A DNA stretch of 64,000 nucleotides from Multifurca ochricompacta (taxonomy: Eukaryota > Basidiomycota > Agaricomycetes > Russulales > Russulaceae): assembly GCA_022496185.1 (NCBI GenBank), contig WTXG01000156.1, forward strand, positions 1 to 64,000, given 5' to 3'. The notes under the pieces are model-generated. The model did not search any database, was not told the DNA's origin, and saw only the letters and a program-made list of their open reading frames with translations. The position numbers were made by a program, and so were the translations under genes. This document shows, one piece after another, positions 12,028-24,370 of the stretch (positions are counted from its first letter, which is position 1; each line of letters starts with the position of its first letter).

Positions 12028-12976
12028 GCAGGGGTACGAGGTGACGGCGAAGCCTTCAAGGGGCAGAACTCCGTTGAGGCTGGGCGGTCTTAGTATCGCC
12101 GCGTTTGCAAGGCTTGCACAGAGACAAAACTTGAGCCTCGTTGGGCGATTACAAGGCTGGATGCGAGACTATGTTGAGGGCGATCGTAAGGGTTAAGAAG
12201 AGACAAGTGAAGTCGCTGTGGTGTTTTGAAGTAAGCTGAGGGGAAGGAAAAGACCGGCGCAGTGGTGATGGTGAGGTGATGACTCGATGGTAAGTCTCGG
12301 GCGTGAGTGCAAGGTCAAAAAGGGCAACTGACTCAGACCTCCTGGGAAAGGTAAGGTCAGGCAATCTATACTACTAGATTCTCTAGTGCTAACTGTACTG
12401 TAGTCCAATCTCCTACTGACCACTTTGTCTCTTATCTCTTGACTCCTTCCCTGTATGTGATATTACTTGTGACTTAATCCTAAGATATTGTTCAGACCAA
12501 ATGTTGAGCCAAAATACCAGAATAGATTGAGCAGAGATGCTGGGTAACTATGATGAGATCAGATAGTGATATGATCCTAATACATCCAAAATCAGGCATC
12601 TGATTGTTAATGAGATTAGTTTAATAGCTTATATAGTACATCTAGGAACATGCAAATGTATATAGAGCTGCTATAGAGGGTCAAAAAACAGTCCTGATGT
12701 TTATCTGCTACATGGCTGTCATGGGTCAAAGACATCAGCCATTATATAAGCAAGTTATGATCAAACACTGACAAATCATCGTGTCTGTCTTAACCTATTC
12801 CTTCCGCTTTACTTACCCACACTCTGCATGTACATAGTGACTGCAGAGAAGGGTCGCTTCACTTCAGTCTCATTTCCCTTCTCTGCAGTCCCTTGTGCAT
12901 CCAAGTACATAAGACCCTTCATATCCATCTATTTTGTCACTTATTGCCAGGAACCCAACCCTCACATACTCTTTAA
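12028..12976. other. Intergenic region upstream of the IBtk gene, repeat-bearing
   Basis: About 950 bp between the IBtk start (minus) and the monooxygenase relic (plus). The first ~300 bp are pyrimidine/purine biased and probably serve as the IBtk promoter. From about 12,560 the sequence is AT-rich and resembles the repeat relics near 25.9-26.25 kb (separate entry). No coding sequence is supported. Confidence 0.5.
12560..12775. repeat. Relic copy of the 25.9-26.25 kb repeat, including one mariner-like end
   Basis: The words 'gggtcaaaaaacagtcctga' (from about 12,678) and 'catcagccattatataagca' (from about 12,731) match the sequence at 26,053 onward and about 26,195 onward with scattered changes. 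The upstream 'agcttatatagtacatctag' matches about 25,947 onward. The inverted right terminus found at 26,244-26,262 is missing here, so this copy is truncated. Confidence 0.55.
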
Positions 12977-12985
12977 TATATAAAG
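12977..12985 (+). promoter_or_regulatory. TATA box upstream of the monooxygenase relic
   Basis: TATATAAAG lies 37 nt before the conserved ATG at 13022. Spacing and sequence fit a core promoter, although the gene behind it is dead. Confidence 0.5.
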
Positions 12986-13021
12986 CTCAGCACTCAAGTG
13001 AGCAAACCTGTTTCTTTCAAT

Positions 13022-15655
13022 ATGGCCTCTTCCCAAACACATGAGAACACCAGGAATCACTCTGAGAGCCTTAAACCTAGCCACTTTGCCATTGGTGAGT
13101 ATCGTCCTATCAAAGTTGTATGCATCGGTGCTGGATCTTATGGCATCCTCGCAGCCATTCAGTGCAAAACATTCTTCTTTTGTTCTCTATAGTTTCTCAC
13201 CAACTTCCATTATTCTATAGCTTTGCGCGGAATGTGCCAAACATCGAGTTGACAGTCTATGAAAAGGAGAGGCTGATAGGCGGTACTTGGTTCGTCAACA
13301 GATACCCTCTGGGAGTCATCTTCCCATCCATCTTCAGCCTTCAGTTCACTCCTCAGTGAACAGGGACTCGCATTGTGATATACCCTCCCACAGTGGAAGA
13401 CACTTCCCTGTCGTCGCTCGCTCTCAAGTCGGATATCTCCATTCACGCATCTATCCAGTACTAAAATAGCTTCGAGACCAATGTGCGTCGCTTTCCCAGA
13501 AGAAGTGGGCCAAGAAACACCTATCCACCTTTAGAATTACCAAACTGATGCACTCTTGAGGGTGGTAGGTAGACTGGTCTGGATTCTACGCCTCTGGGCC
13601 CGAGATCCTTGCTTACCTCAATCAAGTGGTCGAAAAGTACAAGCTCATGCGCCACATAAAACTGCAACACGAGCTCACGCAGGCCTCGTGGGATGAGGCG
13701 ACGGGCAAATGACACCTCAGGATCCGGCGTGATGGATACCGTGACGCGGAGATTGAGGACATGGCGTACCTGCTTCTCATGGGTGTTGGTATCATCCATT
13801 CCAGGTTTTGGTAATTTCCGTGGACGCGTACTGCACAGTGCGCAGTGGGACGTCAACGAGGAGGGTGGGTGGGAAGAATATGTGAAGGACTGGGGGGATA
13901 AGGCCATTGGTATTATTGGAAATGTGCGTGATTGGGTAGCGTGCTAAGTCCTCTGCCCCCAGCGCACTCTTTCGTATCGTCTGACTGGGGTCTTATCCTT
14001 TTAAGGGTTCTTCCGGAATCCAACTTGTCACTGCGTTCAGTCCTTAGTCAAGTCGATCGTAAACTACACCCTCTCAAAGACGTGGATCGGAGAGTCATTC
14101 TCCCTTCGCACCATACTCGAACTCGCCGGTTGTGATCCAGGGAGCGACGACTGTATGCATCACATGATCTTTCACGTACATAGATAGAGATTCACAGCCA
14201 CACTGACTTCTCTAACCTCCAAAGATTTATATTCAGAAAAGACCGCGAGGCGTTTAGGGACGAGAAATACTATAAAGAGTTCAGGCACAAGGTTGAAGCA
14301 GATCTTGATGTGTGTTCTCTATTCTATCTTGGGTGATGATCACCCCTCTGAAAGTGGAATTTCTCTCGCTCTAATCAGTTGGTTGGTTGGAGAACTATAC
14401 AAGGGAGAAATGAAGAGACGACTCGCTGCACGTCCGTAGCTCATAGAGAAAAGTGATTACTGTCTCTTCAGCGCTCAAGTGGATTGACCGTGTACCGTGC
14501 CGTGCTCGCTCTCAGTCGTTCCACAATTCGCCGTCTGCTGTCGTCGTCTTACACCCGGTCCCGGCTACTTGGAAGCTCTATGCACGGAAAATGTGAGGGC
14601 GGGAGCGACCAATGGGCACTTGTCAGATATAATTTACTGCACTGTCTGTTATTTTCCACAGACGACACTCCAGACGACACCAATCACACGCATCACACCT
14701 ACAGGGCATCGAGCTTGAAGACGGAAGTGCTGAACACATCGACGTGCTCGTCTGCGCGACGGGACATTCACCATCCTCGGAAGGGACGGTCTAGCGCTCA
14801 ACGCAGATTGGGTCGCCACTGGAGGCGCGGAAGCTTACCTCTTCATTGCGATGGATGGTTTCCCGAATTTGTTCGTTGGAGGTGGACCCAACTTGGGTGT
14901 GAATTCGGGTTCTGTTACTTGCTATATTTGAAATGTCAGGTTGAGTATGTGGTCAGTGCGAGTTTGAAGTTGCAGTGTGAGAGGTTGAAGAGTATTGAGG
15001 TTAAACGAGTTGCGGTGGATGATTGGAGGGCTTATATGGAGGTGAGCGAGTGTTGTTTGTTTCCAACAACTCGGAACTTATTTCTCTCTCGGTTTGGTGA
15101 CTATCGTGTTTATATTTCGTATTTCGTACAGACATTCTTCCCGAAGGTAACGTTAATGCAGCTCGCATGGGCTTTTTCTTGGTGGGGGAGCTGATATGAA
15201 CCACGTGACGCGTTTGTTTTTGTCTGTTTTTTTTTCTGTTTTGGCAGACGGTCTATACAGATCGTTGTCGTTCGTTGGTACAAGAAAGCTGAAGATCGCG
15301 TAATCGCCTTATGGTCAGGTAAGCAGTTCATCGACTCTCAGTGGTTGTAGTGGTTCATAACGTTTCCGATCTTTCAATGTTCGTGCCTTCGTGCCGAACG
15401 CACGCTCACCCACTCACGATGGGAGGATTATGAGTATGAGTACCTTGACGATCCAAAGAATCAACTGGCTTGGTTAGGAGATGGGCAGACGTACAATGAA
15501 AAGGTTGGAAAGGGAGATCGTCAGTTTTTTTTCTTCTGTGTTCTTTTAGATGACACGACTGCCGCTAGAGGTGGGGGGGCGTCGCTCTTTTCTTTTTTAT
15601 TTGCAGTTGCATGGTATTTAGATGAAAACGAGTTGGATTATCTGCCTGGTAAGTG
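13022..15655 (+). pseudogene. Flavin-binding monooxygenase (Baeyer-Villiger type) pseudogene
   Basis: The relic follows the family's domain order. First comes the FAD Rossmann start 'IKVVCIGAGSYGILAAI' (13,107 onward). An intron follows, then 'VPNIELTVYEKE...IGGTWFVNRYP', the WSGFYASGPEILAYL block (13,577-13,621), an 'IIGN'-like second nucleotide motif (about 13,912), 'LTPGPGYLEAL' (14,553-14,585) and the late 'FIAMDGFPNLFVGGGPN' block (14,840-14,895). Remnants such as 'DDPKNQLAWLGDG' and 'WYLDENELDYLPG' lie near 15,440-15,655. Damage includes a TGA at 13709-13711 where the family has Trp (GK-W-HLR), loss of the sequence after 'NRYP', and repeated frame changes. Intron-like gaps remain at several places. 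Such enzymes oxidise ketones or other carbonyl substrates with NADPH, often in secondary metabolism; no neighbouring cluster genes are seen. Confidence 0.8.
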
Positions 15656-16910
15656 CCAGCCCTTGTAATGGTTGTCGTTTCCCAGGTAAACCGACTTGAG
15701 GCGGGGGCACACACAGTACCTAAGTGATCAAAGAAATCGTGCCTGGTTCCCGCGTTGCGCATCTGTGCTGGTCATGTTATATCCCCTTGTTTTTGTATGA
15801 TCTGAACGACATGCAATGAATGCCCTAGTCACGAAAGTGAAAGAAGTCCGTGCTGCATTGAGGATTCCGGACAGACCGGCCTGGCCAGAGAGGAAGGATC
15901 TTAGGAGTGTCAAGATCGCACTCGGACACAAGATTATCGCCGCGTTCATTCGCGGCTACTCAAGATTACTTCAAAATTATGGTTTTATGTTCGGAAGAGT
16001 AAACGCATTTCATATCTCAATTATTATCTCATTCCGTTTCGATTTTATGCAAGCGCGACTAAAACCATTGCAGTTGTACATTACAGTTCCGCTTCTTTTG
16101 CGCGCCCCTTTTCCTTGCATTCCTTGCCTTGCATTTGATTCTGATTGACTTGTAGCTTACATTGTATGTCTCTCTGGCCAGATCTTTGGCCTCCAGTTTC
16201 GACTTTACTGTGCTATCTCCCCTATATTTACTCCTATAGTTAAATTGTATAAAAGCCTTAATAGTTTGTCTGAAATCATCATCCAGTTTTCATCCATCCC
16301 ATCCAACTGCTTGCTTCAACTTAGTTCTCATAAAAGCAAACTTAACAATTGCTTTTACTCTTACTCGCGCTCGCTCTGCTCTTAGGTCGATTTCCGTGCT
16401 ATCGCCAACTGTACCAGCAAATTCAGCTCGCCGTACCGGACTAACACCGGTACCCCCTATCTATAGTCTCTTCCCTCCAGTCCGGCCCTCATTTCTTTAA
16501 GTCTCAGATTTATTATTCTGAGAAGACGATCGTTATTCTCCGATCCTCATGATCGGGGGACATACGTGCAGTGCATTCCCATCTACATCACGAACTTTGG
16601 CTCGCATCTTCATCCCGACAATGTAAGAATGGCTCGGGCGTTGGACGTCAAACCTCCGGCTGGCTGAACCCTGTTTTCTGTCTCTTTCATTACAAGTCTT
16701 AACAATGAAATTCCTAGCAATTTGACTTTTAGTTCCTTACAGACTATGATATATGGTACAAGTGAGATTTATGCATGACACGAGCGATTTTACAGGATTG
16801 TGCGCGTCTTGGTATTCCCTTGGTTTCATCCTCTTTCATGTCGCCTCACGCAGCTTCAACCTCTTTCTTCTAAATCCATCCCCTGCTGCTTCATAACACT
16901 CCTTCAACTA
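15656..16910. other. Stretch without a supported gene
   Basis: It contains an open frame at 15,816-16,148 with no recognised motif, AT-rich leader-like sequence, and 'tatttactcctatagttaaattgtataaaa' type promoter-like words near 16,225-16,255. It may be the tail of the monooxygenase locus plus unannotated DNA. Confidence 0.35.
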
Positions 16911-17487
16911 GGTCTCTCTACAAGTATATAAAGTAGGGCCAGCCAACAGAAGCAAAGAGAATCAAACAGTCATTCTCTCTCTGTCTCACTTTCTCCTTCT
17001 CTTTGAATGCCAAGCAACTTCTTGACAACGTACAGCATGAGGTCAAATGGAACCAGCAAGCAGCATAATTGCAAGTACAAGCATGACATGCCATCAAATT
17101 CAAAATCTTTAGTTATCTTGGGTTTTCCTCCATTACTCTCATATCTCATCTCTGTCTCTCTCCATTCTGGAATACGCTCTACCTCACACTCACCGCGGAT
17201 TGGATCCATTCAGTGGTGAGTTCGAGGCAGAGGACATTCCCAAGAGAAAAAAGACGAAAGGAGAGAGGTGTTTTGTGAACCCCGAGATAGAGAGAGCTTA
17301 TGTTGCTGAGAGAACGTGGGAAAATGAAGTATTTGATAAGATGGTTCCATTTAACTTGAGCTTACGCTTGACATTCGTTGGTAGTCTCTTTTGTATGCAG
17401 AGAAGCAAAAGAGAAAGAGAAAATGGGGCAGAACTCTCATTGGTTTGCTTATCTTATCTGGTCCTTGTTATATATGTTGAGATGGGC
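16911..17487. repeat. Imperfect ~0.57-kb palindrome (fold-back or MITE-like)
   Basis: The sequence left of about 17,205 is an imperfect reverse complement of the sequence right of it. Outer ends pair 'tatataaagtagggccag' (16,924) with 'ctggtccttgttatata' (17,458). Inner segments pair the 'gattggatccattca' region with itself, and both arms encode the similar peptides 'MDPIRGECEVERIP' (minus) and 'MDPFSGEFEAEDIP' (plus). Purine-rich 'agagaaagaga' tracts mirror the 'tctctctctgtctc' tract. Target-site duplications are not obvious. The arms have diverged, so this is an old hairpin-forming element or inverted duplication. I do not recognise the family. Confidence 0.6.
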
Positions 17488-17757
17488 CGGTAGCGACCGG
17501 ATAGTAGTTAGGAGCGGGCAGCCGGGCTCCCGGGTGGACTCGATCTAATGATCATGATAAGATAACCCAAAGTGCATTCCTTAACTGATTTAGATACGAA
17601 TCCATATTGTATGTCCAACATGTTCCTTCACACATCTTGTCACAAGTAAATAGGACTATTTACTGCAATGATTGTCACACTTTTGTGTAGTATAAAAAGT
17701 CATTACTTTGTATGCGTTCACTTCAGTTTTGAGCACAAGAACTGAAGTGAGTATTAC

Positions 17758-18475
17758 TGTAACGGGTGCTTCTATCCCGCGCTTGCTATGTAAGATTAGA
17801 TAAGATGTAGAGATCGTGGTAACTCAGAGGTGAAAATATCCTAGTCGGAAAGCTGCCCAGAACGCGGAGATTAATGCACGCGTAAGGCTTGAAGCAGTCA
17901 GAGGACTCTGCCTTGCTTATGCAGCAAGAATAGACCTATATTGAACTTTGCTAAGAGCCTACAGCCCCAAGAGGACAAGATCAGCTGGGCCTGAGTAAAT
18001 ACAGATATAAAGCGCACCTACAGCCCCAAGAGGACAAGATGGGGTCTGCAGCGTGCTACAGGGTGTCTTTAAATACGTTCTAGTACTATCCTACGAAATA
18101 CCAAAGCCGATCGAGCGTGCGATGTAAATCTAAGTAGTTATCAGTGGCTTACTCTTCTAAGTACCCTGACACATCTTGTTTACTAACGCGCGATCGTTTC
18201 TGCCGGTCTGGCATTATCTAAAATACATACTAGACTATTTTAGATCACTCTATAATCAAATCATTAATTCGTATTACTCAAACAATGGCCGCGTGTATCT
18301 ATCAGTGTCCATTGCTGCGTAGGGCAGCGACTACTTTGCATCGCGTGGACCGGGTCAGAACGGTCCGAACTCCTTCTTATCTTATCTCTATCTAAGAAGG
18401 TCGACTTGTATAACTCACGCGCCCTCAGGATGGCTTTCAAGCGGTCCGGGATGGCAAAAATGCGCATCCAGGACA
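17758..18475 (-). repeat. Element A 3' LTR
   Basis: Direct repeat of 24371-25097 with scattered differences. Each copy carries a 20-plus-base unit containing 'ccccaagaggacaagat' twice (here near 17,965 and 18,023). The sense strand has a TTTATATC box about 30 nt before GATCTTGTCCT, the predicted transcript start that pairs with the primer site. Confidence 0.88.
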
Positions 18476-18478
18476 GTA

Positions 18479-18489
18479 CCCCCCTTCTC
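18479..18489 (-). other. Element A polypurine tract
   Basis: Sense strand GAGAAGGGGGG lies 3 nt inside the 3' LTR and overlaps the end of pol. This is the standard position for second-strand priming. Confidence 0.7.
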
Positions 18490-21400
18490 AGGGCGTTGTG
18501 TCCTCGCAAGCCTCAGTGAAATAAAGTGGCGATTGCCATGGAGCGGACGTGAAGGCGAGCGTGGCTATCTTTCGTGGCGCACCAGGGTGTCGAGCGTAAA
18601 AGTCTCTGACAGCCTCCTGAGCGAGCTTGAAGTTTCTGGCCAGCTCCCATGAGTCCTCCCCTTCGCCGTATCCTTTCCACCGCACAAGGAATTTGAGTGT
18701 TCGACCAAACAGTTTCGCATCGCGAATATGGTCAACCTCATACTTTTCCTCGCCCTCGACCAGTACAGGGTCAGGCGGTGGCGGCATAAGGCCATTAACG
18801 TCGTTGCCTTTGTAGGGACTAAGGCGATCCACATGAAATACATTGTGGATTCTCAGCGCTGCCGGGAGTTCCAACCGATAATCAAGATCGCCAATCTTCT
18901 CGATAATCTTAAAGGGACCCATCTGTTTTGGCCCTAATTTCTGAGAAGGTTGGTGTATCTTAATGTTCTTGGCTTGGAGCCATACCATATCGCCTGTGCT
19001 GAAGCGATAAGATTGGCGGTAACCCGGCCCGGCGATCATGCGTTCTTTGCTAAGTCGCAGCGCTGCCTCAGCATCTGTCCTGGCAAGACGGAGCTGTTGA
19101 AGTCGCTTGTCTAAACTGGGAATGCCTGTAGGGCGCCCAGCTGGAATCGTGAAGTCCGGCGTGTACCCGTAGAGTAGTTCAAAGGGTGTGTGGCCGGTCG
19201 CAGATGTCAATCTCGCGTTTAACACGAATTCCGCAGTGGGTAGTAGTTCGATCCAATCATCCTGACGCTTATCTACGAACATACGCAAATACTGTTCTAT
19301 TTCTTGGTTTTTGCGTTCTGCCTGTCCGTTAGCTTGAGGATGATACGCTGTGGTCAAACTACTGTCTATTCCCAGGCGCTTTAAAGCGGCCCGCATTGTC
19401 CGTGCTGCAAACTGTGGTCCCCTGTCGCTGACGATAGACTTAGGGATCCCATGCAGCGGGAAGATCTCGTTATAGTAGATCTGCCCTACGCCATCTGCCG
19501 TGATGCCGCTGGTCACAGGGAAGAAGTGGACTTGTTTCGTATAGTGGTCCACTATCGTTAAGATTGCGTCTTTCCCTTGTGAAGAAGGAAGCCCAGTGAT
19601 CAGATCAACGCCAATGATCTGCCAGGGTCCCTCCGGTACTTCGTGCGGCTGTATAGGCGCTGTAGGGTGCTGGTCGATCCTGTAGCGTTGACAGCGATCG
19701 CAGCCCTCTACGTACTTGACGATGTATGTAGACATACGCGGCCACCAGTAATAACGTCTGACAAGTTCTATAGTCCCATTCTTACCGGGATGTCCTGCAG
19801 TAACCGAATCATGACACTGTTTAATGATATCTTTTCTGAGATCCGGTACATTGGGTACATAAAGTTTTCCCTTGTAATAAACGAGACCGTCTTCCTCCTC
19901 CCAGTGAGAAACGCCATCAGTAAGAACGCGCGGAGCGGATCTGGATAGGGATTTCAACCCCTCTATGACTTCCGCTTCGCGTGCGCCTGCTGCTCTGATG
20001 CGATCTGTGAGAGGAGAGCTCTCTGGCTTGTAATGGGTACGTGCGGCCCGAAGAAACTGTTCCGGCTTGAGGACTTGTACCTGACGGTTGTCCTCACTGT
20101 CATACACGCGATCCGTAGGGAATCGGCTAAGAGCATCAGCTTGCATTGCTGATCCCTTCTTGTATCTAATCACAAAGTTGAATCTACTGAGGTACAGGGC
20201 CCAGCGCGCTTGCGTCGTGTTAAGTCGCGCATGCTAGCCCACCATTCCATGTTCTTGTGATCAGTTACAACCTCAAAGGTAGACAGTCCTTCAAGGAAGT
20301 GTCGCCAATCCTCCAGTGCTCGATCAATGCGAGCATTTCCCGGTCGTAAATTTCATAATTACGTTCTGCGTCCGACATTGCTTCGGATCGGAATGCGACT
20401 GGGTGCCATAGCTCGTCGTCGTGTTTCTGCGACAGTATTCCACCGTAGCGAATCCGGAAGCGTCCGTCTCCAAGCGCGTGGGCCTCTCGCTATCATAGAC
20501 TGCTAATATTGGTTTCTCTATGAAGCGTGCCTTCAGCGCTGCGAACGCGTTCATCTCCGCATCGCCCCATTGCCATGGGATATTTTCTTAGTCAGGTCAT
20601 GTAAGGGACGTGCTATACCAGCAAAGTCCTTAATGAAGCGTCGATAGAAGTTAGCGAATCCCACGAAGGCGCGAACGTCCTTCAAATTCTGTGGGATCGG
20701 CCACTCTCTGACGCTTGGACCTTGGCAGGGTCCATCCTGACCTCTCCGGGACGGATAATCATCCCGAGATACTCCATTTGATCTCTCTCAAATTCGCATT
20801 TCTCAGGCTTGAGGAAAAGGTCATACTCTTGGAGACGGCTAAGTACTTTACGCACGTCTTTCCGATGTTTCTCCAAGTTAGATGAAAATATCAGTATATC
20901 ATCCATGTATACTGCGACCTCTCCTCTCGCAATCATGTCAGCGAAGACTGAATTCATCAACGCCTGGAAGGTGGCAGGACTGTTGGTCAAACCGAAGTAC
21001 ATAACGCGCGGTTCGTATAACCACGGTTAGTAGCAAAGGCCGCCTTGTATTCGTCCCCTTCCTTAATTCTGACGTTGTGATATCCCCATCTGACATCGAA
21101 TTTGGTGAAGATCTTAGCATCTTTCAGCCGGTTAATGATGTCCGCAGCAAGCGGTAGCGGATAACGGTTTTTAATTGTAATTTTGTTAAGAGGGCGGTAA
21201 TCCTGTATAAGTCTTAATTTCCCGTCCTTCTTTTTCAGGAAGAACACGGGGACGGCCATCGGTGACTTAGATGGTACAATGTATCCCTTTCGTAAGTGTT
21301 CGTCAATAAATTTGTCTAACTCCGCTTGCTCGTTCGGTGCCATGGGGTAGATCTTAGTCTTCCAGTGCGTCTTAGCGCCTGGTTCTAAATCTATTTCATG

Positions 21401-22243
21401 ATCCCATGGTTGATGCTGAGGGAGTCTCTGTGATTCCTCCTCAGAGAAAACTTTCGCGAAGTCCCGGTACTGCGAGGGTACCATCTCCTCAAAAGATCTA
21501 CTGCCCCTTTTCAGGTTCTCACGCTCGGCTATTTGCTGTGAATATGTATAGCCGGCTAGACACCAGACTTGATCGGACAGCGTCTCCAGGACTCCGGTTC
21601 GACACAGTGATCGGCGCTCCATACGGCTAGCCGATATGCGTTCGACAGATCCGATCTCCTCAGCGATCCCGCTCTCGGAGTCGATCATCAGTTCACCCTT
21701 GCTCCAGTCGATGCTTGGGTTGTTACGTCGCAGCCAAGGAAGCCCCAATATAATTTTCTCTGGTCCTAAGTCTGTGACCAGGAAACGGTGGCTCTCCTCT
21801 CGTTGGCCTATTATAATCGCTAGCGATACATAATGCGTGATATCCCCTGCTCGATTGTGCGTCCCGTCAATATTATGAATTTTTATGGGGTGATCGAGTG
21901 GGATTTGAAGCATCTTCCGGTGCTGAGCGAATTTCTCGTCCAGGAACAGTGCAGTAGCCCCTGAATCTACCATAGCTGCTGTCGTGTATAGGTGGTTTCT
22001 TCCTCGCAATGTAACGTAAATATGAAAATGCTGAGTATCGTGCTTCGTCTCAGGTAAAATACATGCAGTTATCTTATCTAAGTAATCAGCCTCATCAATG
22101 AAAACGTTTTTAATTTTCTGCGAGACCGAATCTGACGCGATTACACAATTATTTACACTATTTACAGAGACCGTTTCACAGACAGTTGTATCAGAAACTT
22201 CTTGAACGCTCGTAAATACATTGGAATCAGAATCAATAAACAC
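18488..22243 (-). pseudogene. Element A pol (protease-RT-RNase H-integrase-chromodomain), frameshifted
   Basis: Order on the minus strand: aspartic protease 'MVDSGATALF' (about 21,980); RT with 'KKKDGKLRLIQDYRPLN' and 'FTKFDVRWGYHNVRI', then 'YFGLTNSPATFQ' and the catalytic 'YMDD' (about 20,900); RNase H 'LETDASGFA' (about 20,460); integrase H-H-C-C finger 'HPGKNGTIELVRRYYWWPRM...CDRCQRY' and D-D-E core ('GVDLITGLP', 'SDRGPQFA', 'GQAERKNQEIEQY'); chromodomain 'YEVDHIRDAKLFGRTLKFLVRWKGYGEGEDSWE' read in two parts near 18,650-18,720. The integrase-chromodomain part (20173-18488, 561 aa) is fully open. Upstream frame changes near 21,017-21,022, 20,713-20,715 and twice in the RNase H region are each explained by one missing base. 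Inactive as written. Confidence 0.9.
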
Positions 22244-22262
22244 ACTATTTACACATGCTGCC

Positions 22263-23461
22263 TCAGTCGCAGCTGGAACTGAGACAGTTTCTAAAAAGAC
22301 GCTTTAACGCCTCCATTTCTTTCCGTAGTGATTCTACCTGCGCCTTCAAATCAGCTTTCTCCTTTTGAATGGCTGAGGTGTCTGACGGCGCCGAGACACT
22401 CGTACTTGAACTTGCCGCCGCTTCTGTGCTGGCAGCAACTTTTGCTTTTTTGGGTTTACCCGACCACTTATCATAACAAACGTTAGCTCGGTGTCCTGTC
22501 TTCCCACAATAATTGCAAATCTCGCGCTCGTGATTTCCCTGCTTATACTCGTGAGCGGTGGTCCCACAACCCTTGCATTTACCTTTGAGATCAGTCAGCA
22601 TGTACTGGCGCAGCGTCTTAGTACCAGCCCCTGACTGAGTCTTCGAAGCGTCGACCTCCATAGCATTGGGATCGCGCGTAGTCTGAGTTTGGGTTTGTGT
22701 GGTAATCACCCCTCTTTTCTCTGCATCGCGTTGTCTCTGTCGCACGTCGATTTTATTTGCGGCGGTGACGAGCTCTTCTAGCGTCGCAGGAGTAGTCGGC
22801 ATGAGGGCCAAGATGTCCTTGATCTTATCTGTCAACCCGTCATAGAATCGAGTCTTCAGATCGGTCGCAGACCAGCCAGTTTGAGCTGAGTGCTCATCAA
22901 AGCGAGCCTTGTACTCAGCAACCGAATTCTTGCCCTGTCTGAGTTTCTTCAACGCTTCTTGCGCAGCCTCCCCTATATCGTAAGGAATAAATCGCTCTGT
23001 GAATGTCTTTTCAAAATTATCCCATCTTTGGTTAAAGGGGATCCTCCCGGCCTTCAATTCTTCCAAATGCGGCAGAGCCCAAGTCCGGGCGTCTCCGGCT
23101 AGAAGATTAAGGACAGATAAGATCCAATCGGAATCTCTCCTAATCCACTTCTGGGTTTGCACGTTGTAATCATTAAGACTGTTCTTCTGTGCACAAGCCC
23201 AATTGTGGTAAGCGCCAGAAAATGGCGCGCGTCCGCTGAGGTCCCCTTGCCATCCCAAGACGCAGGGCGCGCTACTGTAGAATCCTTCCCAGTAGCAAGG
23301 GTGTGCTGAGGTGGAGATGCCGAAGCTTGTGCCTGGTGCTGCGTCAGCGTTTGCACATCTCTGGCCAAATCCCTAACAGTGACCGCCATGTCGTGGAGTG
23401 CTCGGTTAACATCATCGCGGGAGAGGGTAGAGGCGGAAGTGGATGCGGTGGGTGCGGACAT
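22263..23461 (-). pseudogene. Element A gag with CCHC zinc knuckle, one frameshift
   Basis: Starts 'MSAPTASTSASTLSRDDVNRA' on the minus strand. A capsid-like helical region follows ('WALPHLEELKAGRIPFNQRWDNF', 'LRQGKNSVAEYKARFDEHS'). The nucleocapsid has a full CCHC knuckle 'CNYCGKTGHRANVC' and a degenerate 'CKGCGTTAHE...H'. One frame change near 23,212-23,215 equals a single missing G; adding it gives exactly 400 codons with the stop. Gag and pol lie in different frames with only about 20 nt between them, so pol needs frameshifting or re-initiation. Confidence 0.85.
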
Positions 23462-24357
23462 TTCTGGACTTTGAATTTGTGGAGTAGGGGCGGAAATACT
23501 AGAACTTTCTGGGACAGGAGTAGTCGATTCAGGAGTAGTCTGACTAGGAAGTGGCTCGTTTGCGGGTGCAAGTACAAGTCCACTGACTGTAGCTGTCCTG
23601 GGTCGTCGATCTAACTGTCTAGTTGTCTGTCTACCTCTACGTTGAGTCTCAGGAGAGTGAATAGAAATGGGAGAGGGAGAGCGTGAGGATGCTCGAGAAG
23701 CTGAAGCAATGCGCGATCGCGCGCGTGAGCGTGAAACCGAATACGGTCGGTAGTGTGTGTGGGGGTGGACTCTCTCCTAGAAGCCAGTCCGAAAAATCTG
23801 GGGGACTAACAGCAAAGATACAAGTGCCGCGCAACGCTAAGCACAGGAGGAAAGGGTAGATCGATCAAGCTGGCCAATAGATCTCGGATTCAAAGATCCG
23901 GACCCGATGCAGCGGCGATGACGATCGTACCAAGAAAATGAAATGAGAAAAGTAGCGTTGCCCAAGGCTGTCTGGCTCAGTCTTCTCGACCTGTTGCCTG
24001 CCTCTTCACTCAGGGGACACGAGCCCAAGAGCTTCCTAAAATGGTTCAGTTCGGCCTCCTCCCTGTGCCTGTCACCGCTCTCGCGGGGCCCCCTTTGTCT
24101 GACCGGGTTTTACACTCCTTGGTAGAAGATCCCGCACCAGTGATCAGGATGCACGCGATCCCGCGATAACACCCCTTAATGACCAAGCAACCTCTGTCAC
24201 CGCTACTCGGGCTTCAGAGATCACCACGCAGGCTATGAATTATTGGCTTGACACAGTAAGCACCTCACCGGCACCACCCCAGGGGGTCACTACTCTAAGA
24301 CTGTCTGGCTGTTAGTGAGCGCGTCGGCCCTGTCGTGAGGGAGAACGCGAAATTGAG

Positions 24358-24368
24358 GATCTTGTCCT
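24358..24368 (-). promoter_or_regulatory. Element A self-complementary primer-binding site
   Basis: The sense sequence AGGACAAGATC starts 2 nt inside the 5' LTR. It is the exact complement of GATCTTGTCCT in the 3' LTR (plus-strand 17972-17982); 10 of 11 bases match in the 5' LTR (24584-24593). No tRNA-type TGG start is present. This fits Tf1-like priming by the element's own mRNA 5' end. Confidence 0.65.
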
Positions 24369-24370
24369 AA

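Noticed and set aside
17200..17493. Host gene encoding 'MDPFSGEFEAEDIP...'
   Set aside because: A related frame appears in the inverted left arm, so it is part of a palindrome; no introns or known motifs.
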